From Mycolicibacter sinensis (lineage in GTDB: Bacteria > Actinomycetota > Actinomycetes > Mycobacteriales > Mycobacteriaceae), in the NCBI RefSeq assembly GCF_001667945.1, contig NZ_LZJK01000064.1:1-49674 (forward strand): 49,674 nt of DNA, given 5' to 3'. This document shows positions 17,936 to 26,360 of this stretch, one piece after another; positions within the stretch are counted from its first letter, which is position 1, and each line of letters opens with the position of its first letter. Both the position numbers and the translations under genes were made by a program. The notes below the pieces were generated by a model. The model was not told the origin of the DNA and searched no databases. It was given only the letters and a program-made list of their open reading frames with translations.

Positions 17936-18700
17936 ATGGATGCAACCACAGTGGTGTCGCCGCGGGTCGCCGTCGTCACCGGCGGGGCCTCGGGCATGGG
18001 CGAGGCCTCCTGCCACGAGCTGGGCCGGCGCGGTTATCGGGTCGCCGTCCTGGATATCAATGACCAAGCCGCACAGCGGGTCTCCGATGACCTGCGCAGC
18101 AACGGCGCGACCGCGCTCGGTATCGGCGTCGACGTCACCGATCGCGCCATCGTCGACGACGCCTTCGCCAAAGTGCGCAGTGAGCTCGGTCCGGTCGCCG
18201 CCCTGGTCACCAGCGCCGGCGTCTTCGGCTACTCCGCCTTCGCCGACATCACCCCGCAGGAGTGGGCCCGAATCCTCGACGTCAACCTCACCGGTACCTT
18301 CCACTGCTGCCAGGCCGCGTTGCCGGACATGGTCGACGCCGGCTGGGGCCGCATCGTGATGATCTCGTCGTCGTCTGCCCAGCGGGGAACGCCGTTCGCC
18401 GCCCATTACGCCGCATCCAAAGGCGCGGTGATCACCTTGACCAAGTCGCTGGCCCGCGAGTACGCCGTGCACGGCATCACGGTCAACAACATTCCGCCCT
18501 CGGGTATCGAGACGCCCATGCAGTACCAATCGCAGGCAGCCGGTTACCTGCCGCCCAGCGAACAGATCGCCGCCAACATCCCGCTGGGCCGGTTGGGCAC
18601 CGCCGACGACATCGCCGCCGCGGTCGGATTCCTGTGCTCACAGGAGGCAGGCTTCATCACCGGGCAGGTGCTGGGCGTCAACGGCGGATCAGTGATGTGA
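17936..18700 (+). CDS. Short-chain dehydrogenase/reductase (classical SDR)
   Basis: 254 residues. Nucleotide-binding motif TGGASGMG (TGxxxGxG, about 16-23), D-V-T-D near 66, N-x-T-G-T, catalytic Ser in MISSSSAQ, YAASK (Tyr/Lys) and PPSGIETP after the active site, with VNGGSVM at the C-terminus. Classical SDRs oxidise or reduce alcohols, often hydroxysteroids or hydroxyacyl-CoAs, with NAD(P). An acidic residue after the second beta strand (LDIND) favours NAD. It heads an operon with the four-cysteine oxygenase, its partner, a TauD-type dioxygenase and two acyl-CoA dehydrogenases. Confidence 0.92.
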   Translation: MDATTVVSPRVAVVTGGASGMGEASCHELGRRGYRVAVLDINDQAAQRVSDDLRSNGATALGIGVDVTDRAIVDDAFAKVRSELGPVAALVTSAGVFGYSAFADITPQEWARILDVNLTGTFHCCQAALPDMVDAGWGRIVMISSSSAQRGTPFAAHYAASKGAVITLTKSLAREYAVHGITVNNIPPSGIETPMQYQSQAAGYLPPSEQIAANIPLGRLGTADDIAAAVGFLCSQEAGFITGQVLGVNGGSVM

Positions 18701-18742
18701 CACAGCGAATTTCGCCGGCGCCAGGCAAACAGGGAGGTTCAG

Positions 18743-19957
18743 ATGCAACGATCCGGTAGGCCCGCGGAGGGTTCGTGGACCGAGCACTACGATCTCGGCA
18801 CCGGGCCGGTCTCGTTCGCCGATTCCACGTCGCGCGAGTTCTACGAGATCGAGCGTGAGGCGGTGTTCAAGCGCGCCTGGCTCAACGTCGGCCGCGTCGA
18901 GGAGGCTCCCGACCACGGCAGCTATGCCACCAAGGAAATCGAAGCGGCCCGGGCGTCGGTCATCCTGGTCCACGCGGACTGCGGGATGCGCGCCTTCCAC
19001 AATGTCTGCCCGCGGTGTGCGACGAAGCTGGTCTGGGACGACTTCCCGGATCGCGAGACCGCCGGGCAATGTCAGGAGTTCACCTGCAAACGCTGCCGCC
19101 GCAGCCACGGATTCGACGGCACCGACCCGGACCTGATCGCCGTGCACTGCGACATCTGGAACGGCTTCATCTTCATCAACTTCGCACGCGAACCACGGCA
19201 GGGCCTGCGCGAATTTCTCGGGCCGATGATCACCGGTCTCGACGACTACCCGTTCGCCAAACTGACCGAACGCTACGACTGGGTGGCGCACAACAACAGC
19301 AACTGGAAGATCTTCGCCGACGCCTTCCAGGAGTACTACCACGTGCCGGCGCTGCACTCCCAGCAGGTTCCCGCTGCGGTGCGGGTACCCGGCGCCGGCT
19401 TCACCTGCGGTCACTTCCAGCTCGACGGGCCGCACCGGTTGGTGTCCACCGCCGGCCGGCGCCGCTGGCTGCTGCCCCCGGAGTACATGTACCCGATCGA
19501 GCGGGCCACCCGCAGCGGGCTGGTCGGCCCCTGGCAGACCCCCGACATCGGCGAGCTGCCGGCCGGGGTGAATCCGGGCGGTATCGAGCCGTGGGGGATC
19601 AGCAACTTCCAGATTTTTCCCAATACCGAGATCCTCATCTACGGCGGCTGGTACCTGCTGTACCGGTACTGGCCGACCTCGCACAACACCCACCGGTTCG
19701 AGGCCCATACCTACTTCCATCCGGCCCGCACCGTGCGCGAACGCATCGAGCACGAGGTCGCGGCGGTGGTGCTCAAAGAGTTCGCGCTGCAGGACGCCGG
19801 CATGCTCGGCGGCACCCAGGCCGCGTTGGAGTACGGCATCGTCGACGATTTTCCCCTCAACGATCAGGAGATCCTGGTTCGCCACCTGCACAAGGTGGTC
19901 GTCGACTGGGTGGACGACTACCGGAAAGACCCCGCCGGCGCAGGAGCGATCCGATGA
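18743..19957 (+). CDS. Rieske-oxygenase paralogue with a four-cysteine site in place of the Rieske cluster
   Basis: 404 residues, ATG 18743 after GGGAGG. It aligns end to end with the canonical oxygenase at 10217-11482, sharing AWLNVGRVE, KLVW, EFTCK, GFIF, REFLGPM, NSNWK and WYL-x-Y-x-YWPTSH. The Rieske ligands are replaced. CRHRG becomes CPRCA (Cys89, Cys92) and CKYHGW becomes CKRCRRSHGF (Cys115, Cys118, with a shifted His122). The following loop is about 16 residues shorter. The result looks like a rubredoxin or zinc-ribbon knuckle pair. The mononuclear iron site is intact: Glu197, His200, His205 and a C-terminal NDQE Asp. The frame is clean on both sides of each change, so a sequencing frameshift is unlikely. 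Possibilities are a mononuclear Fe(Cys)4 electron carrier, a structural zinc site, or a ferredoxin-like all-Cys cluster. Its stop overlaps the partner gene (ATGA). Confidence 0.88.
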   Translation: MQRSGRPAEGSWTEHYDLGTGPVSFADSTSREFYEIEREAVFKRAWLNVGRVEEAPDHGSYATKEIEAARASVILVHADCGMRAFHNVCPRCATKLVWDDFPDRETAGQCQEFTCKRCRRSHGFDGTDPDLIAVHCDIWNGFIFINFAREPRQGLREFLGPMITGLDDYPFAKLTERYDWVAHNNSNWKIFADAFQEYYHVPALHSQQVPAAVRVPGAGFTCGHFQLDGPHRLVSTAGRRRWLLPPEYMYPIERATRSGLVGPWQTPDIGELPAGVNPGGIEPWGISNFQIFPNTEILIYGGWYLLYRYWPTSHNTHRFEAHTYFHPARTVRERIEHEVAAVVLKEFALQDAGMLGGTQAALEYGIVDDFPLNDQEILVRHLHKVVVDWVDDYRKDPAGAGAIR

Positions 19958-20289
19958 CCGTCAAGAGGCTGCCCAGCGCCTTCGCCGAACTGGAGAAGTT
20001 CACCGAAACCTGGTGTCTGCCAACCGAAACCGAACGTTTCAACCAGAGGCTGGCCAGCACCATCCCAGAGCTGCGGGTCTTCTACGACGCGTTCTTCCCG
20101 CGGTTGGAGGAAGCGATCGACTACTGCGACAAGTTCACGCTGGACGAGCTCCCCGAGGACGCCCTCAACCTGCTGCAGCTGATCTATTCGCTGGTCATGG
20201 TGGCGATGGCGGTGGAAGTCATGGGCCAGCCCGCTCCCGTCGACGCTGCCGACGCCGTCATGATCCGCACCGGCTGGCCGGTTCCGTGA
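19954..20289 (+). CDS. Uncharacterised ~111-residue helical protein paired with the four-Cys oxygenase
   Basis: Homologue of 11489-11818, sharing TWCL, TE-x-ERF, FYDAFF, YCDKF-LDELPED-LNLLQLIYS and the Pro-rich tail. ATGA overlap with the oxygenase indicates translational coupling and probably a complex. It is all-helical with no signal peptide or cofactor motif; the Cys in WCL and YCDKF are shared between both copies. Because both Rieske-type genes in cluster I carry one, and the canonical Rieske gene of cluster II does not, it is tied to this particular oxygenase subfamily. No function is assigned. Confidence 0.88.
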   Translation: MTVKRLPSAFAELEKFTETWCLPTETERFNQRLASTIPELRVFYDAFFPRLEEAIDYCDKFTLDELPEDALNLLQLIYSLVMVAMAVEVMGQPAPVDAADAVMIRTGWPVP

Positions 20290-20324
20290 CCACCGGAAAT
20301 CCATCGCCCGAAAGGACGCAGCCG

Positions 20325-21170
20325 ATGAGTCTGCTCACGATCAACAAACTCACCTCCTCCGTCGGCGCCGAGGTCGTCGGCGTCGACCCGCAACGGCTGG
20401 TCGACGACGATGAGCTCGCCGCCGCGGTGCTTGACGCACTCGAGGACAACGGGGTGCTGGTCTTCCCCGACCTGCAGCTCAAACCCCGGGATCAGGTGGC
20501 GTTCTGCACGCGGCTGGGCAGCGTCGACTTCTCCTCGGACGGCCACCACGAGGTCGCCGGCATCTATCCGATCACGTTGAACACCGCGAAGAATTCCGCG
20601 GCGAGCTACCTGCGCGCCACCTTCGACTGGCATATCGACGGCTGCACGCCGATGGGCGACGAGTGCCCGCAGAAGGCCACCGTGCTCTCCGCGGTGCAGG
20701 TGGCCGAGCGTGGCGGCGAGACCGAGTTCGCCAGCTCCTACGCCGCCTACGACGTGCTCACCGACGACGAGAAACAGCGCTTCGGCTCGCTGCGGGTGGT
20801 GCACTCGCTGGAAGCGTCCCAGCTCAGGGTCACACCCGACCCGACACCGGAAGAGCTGGCCCGGTGGCGGGCTCGGCCCACCCACACCCACCCCCTGGTG
20901 TGGACCCACCGCACCGGCCGGAAGTCGCTGGTGCTGGGCGCCTCCACCGACTACATCGTCGGGATGGATCTCGACGAGGGCCGCGCACTGCTGGCCGAAC
21001 TGCTAAGGCGCGCCACGGTGCCCGACAAGGTCTATCGGCACAAGTGGTCGGTGGGCGACACCGTCATCTGGGACAACCGGGGTGTGCTGCATCGCGCCGC
21101 CCCGTACGACCCCGGCTCCCCGCGGGAAATGCTGCGCACCACGGTGCTCGGTGACGAGCCCATCCGGTGA
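20325..21170 (+). CDS. TauD/TfdA-type Fe(II)/2-oxoglutarate dioxygenase
   Basis: 281 residues from ATG 20325, preceded by AAAGGA; longer readings overlap the previous gene. The iron facial triad is visible as WHID (His, Asp) and the distal His in VLHRAAPYD, with the 2-oxoglutarate-binding Arg probably in MLRTT near the C-terminus. Such enzymes hydroxylate unactivated carbons or cleave by hydroxylation next to a heteroatom, using 2-oxoglutarate and oxygen. It is clearly related to the cluster II enzyme at 47264 (SYAAY, LVWTHR-GRKSL, IVGMD, VYRH-WSVGD). Substrate unknown. Confidence 0.92.
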   Translation: MSLLTINKLTSSVGAEVVGVDPQRLVDDDELAAAVLDALEDNGVLVFPDLQLKPRDQVAFCTRLGSVDFSSDGHHEVAGIYPITLNTAKNSAASYLRATFDWHIDGCTPMGDECPQKATVLSAVQVAERGGETEFASSYAAYDVLTDDEKQRFGSLRVVHSLEASQLRVTPDPTPEELARWRARPTHTHPLVWTHRTGRKSLVLGASTDYIVGMDLDEGRALLAELLRRATVPDKVYRHKWSVGDTVIWDNRGVLHRAAPYDPGSPREMLRTTVLGDEPIR

Positions 21171-21258
21171 CCCGCCCCGGACCGCTGCCGCAGAACGGTT
21201 GCGGCGATAGCCTGCCGGTCAAGGCGGTCAACGCCGTTGGCGTCCAGAAGGAGACCCT

Positions 21259-22389
21259 ATGACCGACTTGTCCACAGAGAGCGAGCTGTTTGTCGCCACG
21301 GCCCGCGCGTTTCTCGACAAGACCGCGCCGCTGAGCGGGCAACGTGACCTACATGCCCAGGGCCGCTCCTACGATCCACGGTGGTGGACGCAGGCCGCCG
21401 AACTGGGGTGGGCCGGCTTGTTGGTGCCCGAGGAACTCGGCGGGGGCAGCGTCTCCGACAGCGGCCTGCACGACCTCGCGGCGCTCGCCGAAGCGATCGG
21501 GCGCACGGTCGCGCCCGGGCCGCTGTACCCGGTGAGCACCGTGCTGGCCGGCTTGGTCGACGCCGACAACCGCGCCGACCACGCCGCGACCATCGCCGCA
21601 CTGATCTCCGGTGAGCAGGTAGCGACCTGGGCGGCCGACGAGCCGGGCCGAGGCTTTCGGCCGCACCAGCCGGCCGTCGCCGCCACCGGAACCGGCTACC
21701 GGCTCAACGGCGTCAAGGACCGGGTCGAAGCCGGTGCGCAGGCCGATCTGATCCTCGTCGGCGCCCGCACCGACGACGGCGCGCTGCGGCAGTTTTTGAT
21801 CCGCGCCGACGCCCCGGGCGTGACGGTGCACCCGCAGCCCTGCATCGACCTGGTGAAGCAGTACGCGCGCCTCGAGCTCGACGACGTCGAGGTCGAGGCA
21901 GTCGTGGGCAGCGCCGCGCAGACACCGCAACTCATCGACCGCCAGACCCAGGTCGCGATCGCCCTGACGTGCGCCGAGACCGTGGGAATTCTGGACGCCG
22001 TACTGGCGATGACCCTTGCATGGACCCGGGACCGGTACAGCTTCGGCCGGCCGCTGGCGTCCTACCAGGCGCTCAAACACCGGCTCGCCGATATGACCAT
22101 GTGGATGCACGCCGGCCGCGGGATCGCCGCCGGCGCCGTGGATAAGGTGGCCGCGCGCGCCCCGGACGCCGGGATGTGGGTCAGCGCCGCCAAATCCTAT
22201 TTGGGCGAACACGCCGGGTTGCTGGTCCAGGAGTGCGTCCAACTGCACGGCGGCATCGGCGTCACGTGGGAACACGACCTGCACGTGTACCTGCGCCGGA
22301 TCACCTTGTATGCCGGCCTGTTCGGCACAGCGGGCGAACACCACCAGGCCATCGTCCGGGCCGCGACCACCACGGAGCCGGCCGCATGA
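21259..22389 (+). CDS. Acyl-CoA dehydrogenase, degenerate-type subunit (FadE family)
   Basis: 376 residues after a strong AGAAGGAGA ribosome site. It has the acyl-CoA dehydrogenase fold: GWAGLLVPEELGG in the N-terminal domain, a divergent middle domain and the C-terminal helical bundle with RYSFGRPLASYQALKHRLADM and QLHGGIGVTWEHDLH. The FAD/substrate loop region in the middle is weakly conserved, as in the second subunits of mycobacterial heterotetrameric dehydrogenases for steroid side chains. The ATGA overlap with the next acyl-CoA dehydrogenase supports an alpha2beta2 complex. It would introduce a double bond next to a CoA thioester. Confidence 0.9.
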   Translation: MTDLSTESELFVATARAFLDKTAPLSGQRDLHAQGRSYDPRWWTQAAELGWAGLLVPEELGGGSVSDSGLHDLAALAEAIGRTVAPGPLYPVSTVLAGLVDADNRADHAATIAALISGEQVATWAADEPGRGFRPHQPAVAATGTGYRLNGVKDRVEAGAQADLILVGARTDDGALRQFLIRADAPGVTVHPQPCIDLVKQYARLELDDVEVEAVVGSAAQTPQLIDRQTQVAIALTCAETVGILDAVLAMTLAWTRDRYSFGRPLASYQALKHRLADMTMWMHAGRGIAAGAVDKVAARAPDAGMWVSAAKSYLGEHAGLLVQECVQLHGGIGVTWEHDLHVYLRRITLYAGLFGTAGEHHQAIVRAATTTEPAA

Positions 22390-23633
22390 GCCAGACCACC
22401 GCGACCGAAGAGTTCACCGTCACCGAGTTCGCTGCCCGGGCGCGCAGCTGGCTGGCGGCCAACATGCCGCGTCTCGATCCGCAGCACCCGCCGCGCAACG
22501 GGCGCGACGACGAGGGCGCCTGGCAGCGGGCGCGGGAGCTGCAGCGGCGCCTCTATGACGGCGGATTCGCCGGGATCTGCTTCCCGCGCGAATACGGCGG
22601 CCTGGGCTTGGACATCCGCTATCAGAAGGCCTTCGACATCGAATCCGACGGCTACGAGATGCCGTTGATACTCAACGTCCCGACCTTCACCATCTGCTGC
22701 GCGACGCTGCTCGACACCGGCAGTGAGGAGCAGAAGCGCCGGCACATCCATGCCGCGCTGCGTGGGGAGGAGGTGCTCGTCCAGCTGCTCTCGGAACCCA
22801 GCGGCGGGTCCGACCTGGCGGGTCTGATCACCCGCGCCGATCGTGACGGGGACAGCTGGGTGATCAGCGGCGCCAAGACCTGGAGCACCAGTGCCTTCGC
22901 CGCCGACTACGGACTATTGCTGGCCCGCACCGATTCCACGGTGCCCAAACACGACGGCCTGACGATGTTCCTGATGCCGATCGACGCTCCCGGCGTCACA
23001 CTGCGGCGTATCGAACAGGTCGACGGCACCAACGAGTTCTGTGAGGAGTTCTTCGACGGGCTGCGCCTCGGCGACGACGCGGTCGTCGGCGAGGTCAACA
23101 AGGGCTGGGACGTCGCCTCCCGCCTGCTGTTCCACGAGCGCCGCGCCGTCGGGCAGGGCTCGGAGTTCGCCAGCGGACGCGGCCCCGAACGCACGGAAAT
23201 GGCCGCCGGCGACTTCCTGGTCCTGGCCGCCGACGCCGGAACCGTCGACGACCCGCTGATCCAGGACAAGATCGGCCGGGTGCTGGCCCGGCGGATGGTG
23301 CGCGATTGTCTCGTCGACTATGTCGGACGCGCCATGCGCACCGGGGCGCTGCCACCGGCGGCCGGCTCGCTCATCCGGCTGTTCCACTCCGATGTGACTT
23401 TCCTGGAGGTCGATACCGCCACCGAGGTCGCCGGGCCGCTCGGGGTCGTCGACGGCGACGCACAGCTGCTCAGAGTCGGAAAGCGGTACCTGTCGCGCCA
23501 GACGGTGGCCCTCGGGGGCGGCAGCAATGAGATGGCCCGCAATGTCATCGCCGAGCGCGTGCTGGGCCTGCCCCGCGAATACGCCGCCGACCGGGGTGTC
23601 CCCTTCAACCAGGTGCGACACAACAGGGCCTGA
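22386..23633 (+). CDS. Acyl-CoA dehydrogenase, second subunit (FadE family)
   Basis: 415 residues. Motifs: FAGICFPREYGGLGL, LLSEPSGGSDLAG (FAD/substrate loop), WVISGAKTWSTSA, then FDGLRLGDDAVVGEVNKGW and the C-terminal TVALGGGSNEMARNVIAERVLGLPR. The G-S-N-E-M segment matches the FAD-binding and subunit-contact region of the family. This copy is the better-conserved of the pair and probably carries most FAD contacts. It ends the cluster I operon 35 bases before purM, so purM may receive read-through or have a promoter within this gene's end. Confidence 0.92.
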   Translation: MSQTTATEEFTVTEFAARARSWLAANMPRLDPQHPPRNGRDDEGAWQRARELQRRLYDGGFAGICFPREYGGLGLDIRYQKAFDIESDGYEMPLILNVPTFTICCATLLDTGSEEQKRRHIHAALRGEEVLVQLLSEPSGGSDLAGLITRADRDGDSWVISGAKTWSTSAFAADYGLLLARTDSTVPKHDGLTMFLMPIDAPGVTLRRIEQVDGTNEFCEEFFDGLRLGDDAVVGEVNKGWDVASRLLFHERRAVGQGSEFASGRGPERTEMAAGDFLVLAADAGTVDDPLIQDKIGRVLARRMVRDCLVDYVGRAMRTGALPPAAGSLIRLFHSDVTFLEVDTATEVAGPLGVVDGDAQLLRVGKRYLSRQTVALGGGSNEMARNVIAERVLGLPREYAADRGVPFNQVRHNRA

Positions 23634-23668
23634 CCGCGCCGGCCCTGAGCACGGTAGCCTTTACCGCG

Positions 23669-24766
<1,098 letters not shown>

Positions 24767-24772
24767 CCCGGG

Positions 24773-24914
24773 GAGAGGCGAAGCTGGGACCGTCGCATAG
24801 ACCCGGCGGTTCAGCGAGGCTCGACGGAGGAGAGGCGAAGCTGGGACCGCCGCATAGACCCGGCGGTTCAGCGAGGCTCGACGGAGGAGAGGCGAAGCTG
24901 GGACCGCCGCATAG
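24773..24914. repeat. 57-bp tandem repeat, about 2.5 copies, each with a stem-loop
   Basis: Copies begin at 24773, 24830 and 24887 with gagaggcgaagctgggacc; the first two are 57 bases long and nearly identical, and the third diverges after the gcatag segment. Each full copy contains accgccg-catagacc-cggcggt (copy 1 has accgtcg), a 7-bp stem with an 8-base loop. The array lies between the convergent purM and DUF3073 genes. It resembles the intergenic tandem repeats (MIRU/VNTR class) of mycobacteria and may act as a bidirectional terminator. Confidence 0.85.
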
Positions 24915-24942
24915 CTGGGCCCCGCGGTTCAGCCCTCAGCGG

Positions 24943-25110
24943 TCAGCGCCGCCAGTCGTCGTCACCGTTCCACGAGTCGTCACCGTCGGTGTCGTTGACA
25001 TCAGCCCCAGCCAGCTCACGTTGGAGCTGGGTGAAATCGGTCGACGGTGAGCTGTACTTGAGCTCTCGAGCAACCTTGGTCTGCTTCGCCTTAGCCCGGC
25101 CGCGGCCCAT
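24943..25110 (-). CDS. DUF3073 small acidic-tailed protein
   Basis: 55 residues, starting MGRGRAKAKQTKVARELKYS and ending in an Asp/Trp-rich tail (DGDDSWNGDDDWRR). This basic head with acidic tail is typical of the actinobacterial DUF3073 family (Rv0810c at this locus). Function unknown; the head could touch nucleic acid or ribosomes. The ribosome site GAGGGGG is followed by TCCCCCC just before the ATG, so it could be partly masked by a small hairpin. The upstream 135 bases to the YgfZ-like gene contain no other gene. Confidence 0.88.
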   Translation of the reverse strand: MGRGRAKAKQTKVARELKYSSPSTDFTQLQRELAGADVNDTDGDDSWNGDDDWRR

Positions 25111-25245
25111 GGGGGGACCCCCTCGCGCAATAACGGAGCGGCCCCACGAGCAGGCGGCTCCGATCTGAGTGTGTTTATTGTCCTGCCGACAGCTTACCGT
25201 GCCGTCCGCTCGGCTGCCGAGCTGGCCTGTGCGGTGTGACCACCA

Positions 25246-26325
25246 TCAAACCCGGCCCCGCAGCCGGTCGACGGCGACGCGGCCCGCGCCCCGCACGTCC
25301 GGCGGCGGCAGGGATTCGGCGTCGATCACCGCGCTGACCTCCGCGCCGGGGCCGGTCGACAGCGGGGTGTCGGCCGGTAGCCCGCGCTTGAGCAGCGCCA
25401 GGGCGATCGGGCCCAGTTCGAAGTGGTCCACCACGGTGCCCAGCCGGCCCACCGGGCGGCCCCCGGAGCTGATCGGATCGCCGGTGGCGGGACGGTCCAC
25501 CGACCCGTCCAGGTGCAGCAGCACCAGCATCCGGGGCGGCTTGCCCAAGTTATGCACCCGCGCCACCGTCTCCTGCCCGCTGTAGCACCCCTTGTTCAGG
25601 TGCACCGCGCCGACGCCCGGTCCGCCGATCCAGTTCATCTCGTGCGGGATGCTGCGCTCGTCGGTGTCCAGGCCCAGCCGCGGCCGTCGCGCCGCCACCC
25701 GCGCGGCCTCGTAGGTCCACACCCCGGCCGGCCTCACCCCGGCCTGGGTCAGCCGGCGCTGCCAGCCGCCCTTCTCGGCGGGTGGCACCAGCAGCTCCAG
25801 GGTGTGCTCACCCGGCCCGGGTCGCAGGAAGGCACCGGAGTCTCCGATCGCCACCGCCTCGGTGTCGGGCAGCGCGGCCACGCCCAGTGCGTCGCGCACC
25901 GCCGGGTCGGCGAGGCGCGGCCCCAGCAGTGACAGCACCGCGAGGTCGGCCGGTTGGATCGTCACGTCGGCCCAGAACACCATCTTGCGCAGGTGTGCGG
26001 TCAGCGGTTCGCCCCGCCATGGCTCGGTGTCGAGGTAGGTGGTGCCGTCCAGTTCGGTCTGGACCCAGTGATCGGTGATGTGGCCGTGGGCGTCCAGGAT
26101 CAGGTTCTCGGTGCTGGCACCGTCGGGCAGTTCGGCCACGTGCTGGGTGCACAGGGTGTGCAGCCACGTCTTGCGCTCCGGGCCGCCGACGGCGAGCACC
26201 GCCCGATGGGATCGGTCCACCAGCACGGCTTCGCTTTGGGCACTTCGCTGTTCGCCGAACGGGTCGCCGTAGTGCCAGACGGCGCCGGCGTCGGGGCCGG
26301 GATCGGGAGCGGGTACCGCGGACAC
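25246..26325 (-). CDS. YgfZ/GcvT-type folate-binding iron-sulfur cluster protein
   Basis: 359 residues. The diagnostic motif KGCYSGQE is present in the C-terminal half (about 249-256), with a GcvT-like N-terminal domain (DRSHRAVLAVGG, GHITDHW). YgfZ proteins use tetrahydrofolate to help assemble or repair particular iron-sulfur enzymes. Equivalent to Rv0811c. Divergent from the aminodeoxychorismate-lyase-like gene by 35 bases, which links it to folate chemistry by context. The presence of several Fe-S enzymes in the window (PurF, Rieske oxygenases) is compatible but not specific. Confidence 0.92.
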   Translation of the reverse strand: MSAVPAPDPGPDAGAVWHYGDPFGEQRSAQSEAVLVDRSHRAVLAVGGPERKTWLHTLCTQHVAELPDGASTENLILDAHGHITDHWVQTELDGTTYLDTEPWRGEPLTAHLRKMVFWADVTIQPADLAVLSLLGPRLADPAVRDALGVAALPDTEAVAIGDSGAFLRPGPGEHTLELLVPPAEKGGWQRRLTQAGVRPAGVWTYEAARVAARRPRLGLDTDERSIPHEMNWIGGPGVGAVHLNKGCYSGQETVARVHNLGKPPRMLVLLHLDGSVDRPATGDPISSGGRPVGRLGTVVDHFELGPIALALLKRGLPADTPLSTGPGAEVSAVIDAESLPPPDVRGAGRVAVDRLRGRV

Positions 26326-26360
26326 AGGTCAACTCTACGGAGCCGCTACGCTCAGGGTCC

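Noticed and set aside
19007..19096. The four-Cys motif as a frameshift artefact
   Set aside because: Conserved residues continue in the same frame immediately before and after each motif, and shifted frames do not restore C-x-H or C-x2-H.
24773..24914. CRISPR-like direct repeats
   Set aside because: The repeats are head-to-tail without variable spacers and there are no cas genes; this is a tandem repeat.
25100..25125. GGGGG/CCCCC palindrome before the DUF3073 ATG as a riboswitch or operator
   Set aside because: It mostly consists of the ribosome site and a C-run; the possible stem is only about 4 bp with a 3-base loop, too weak to claim.
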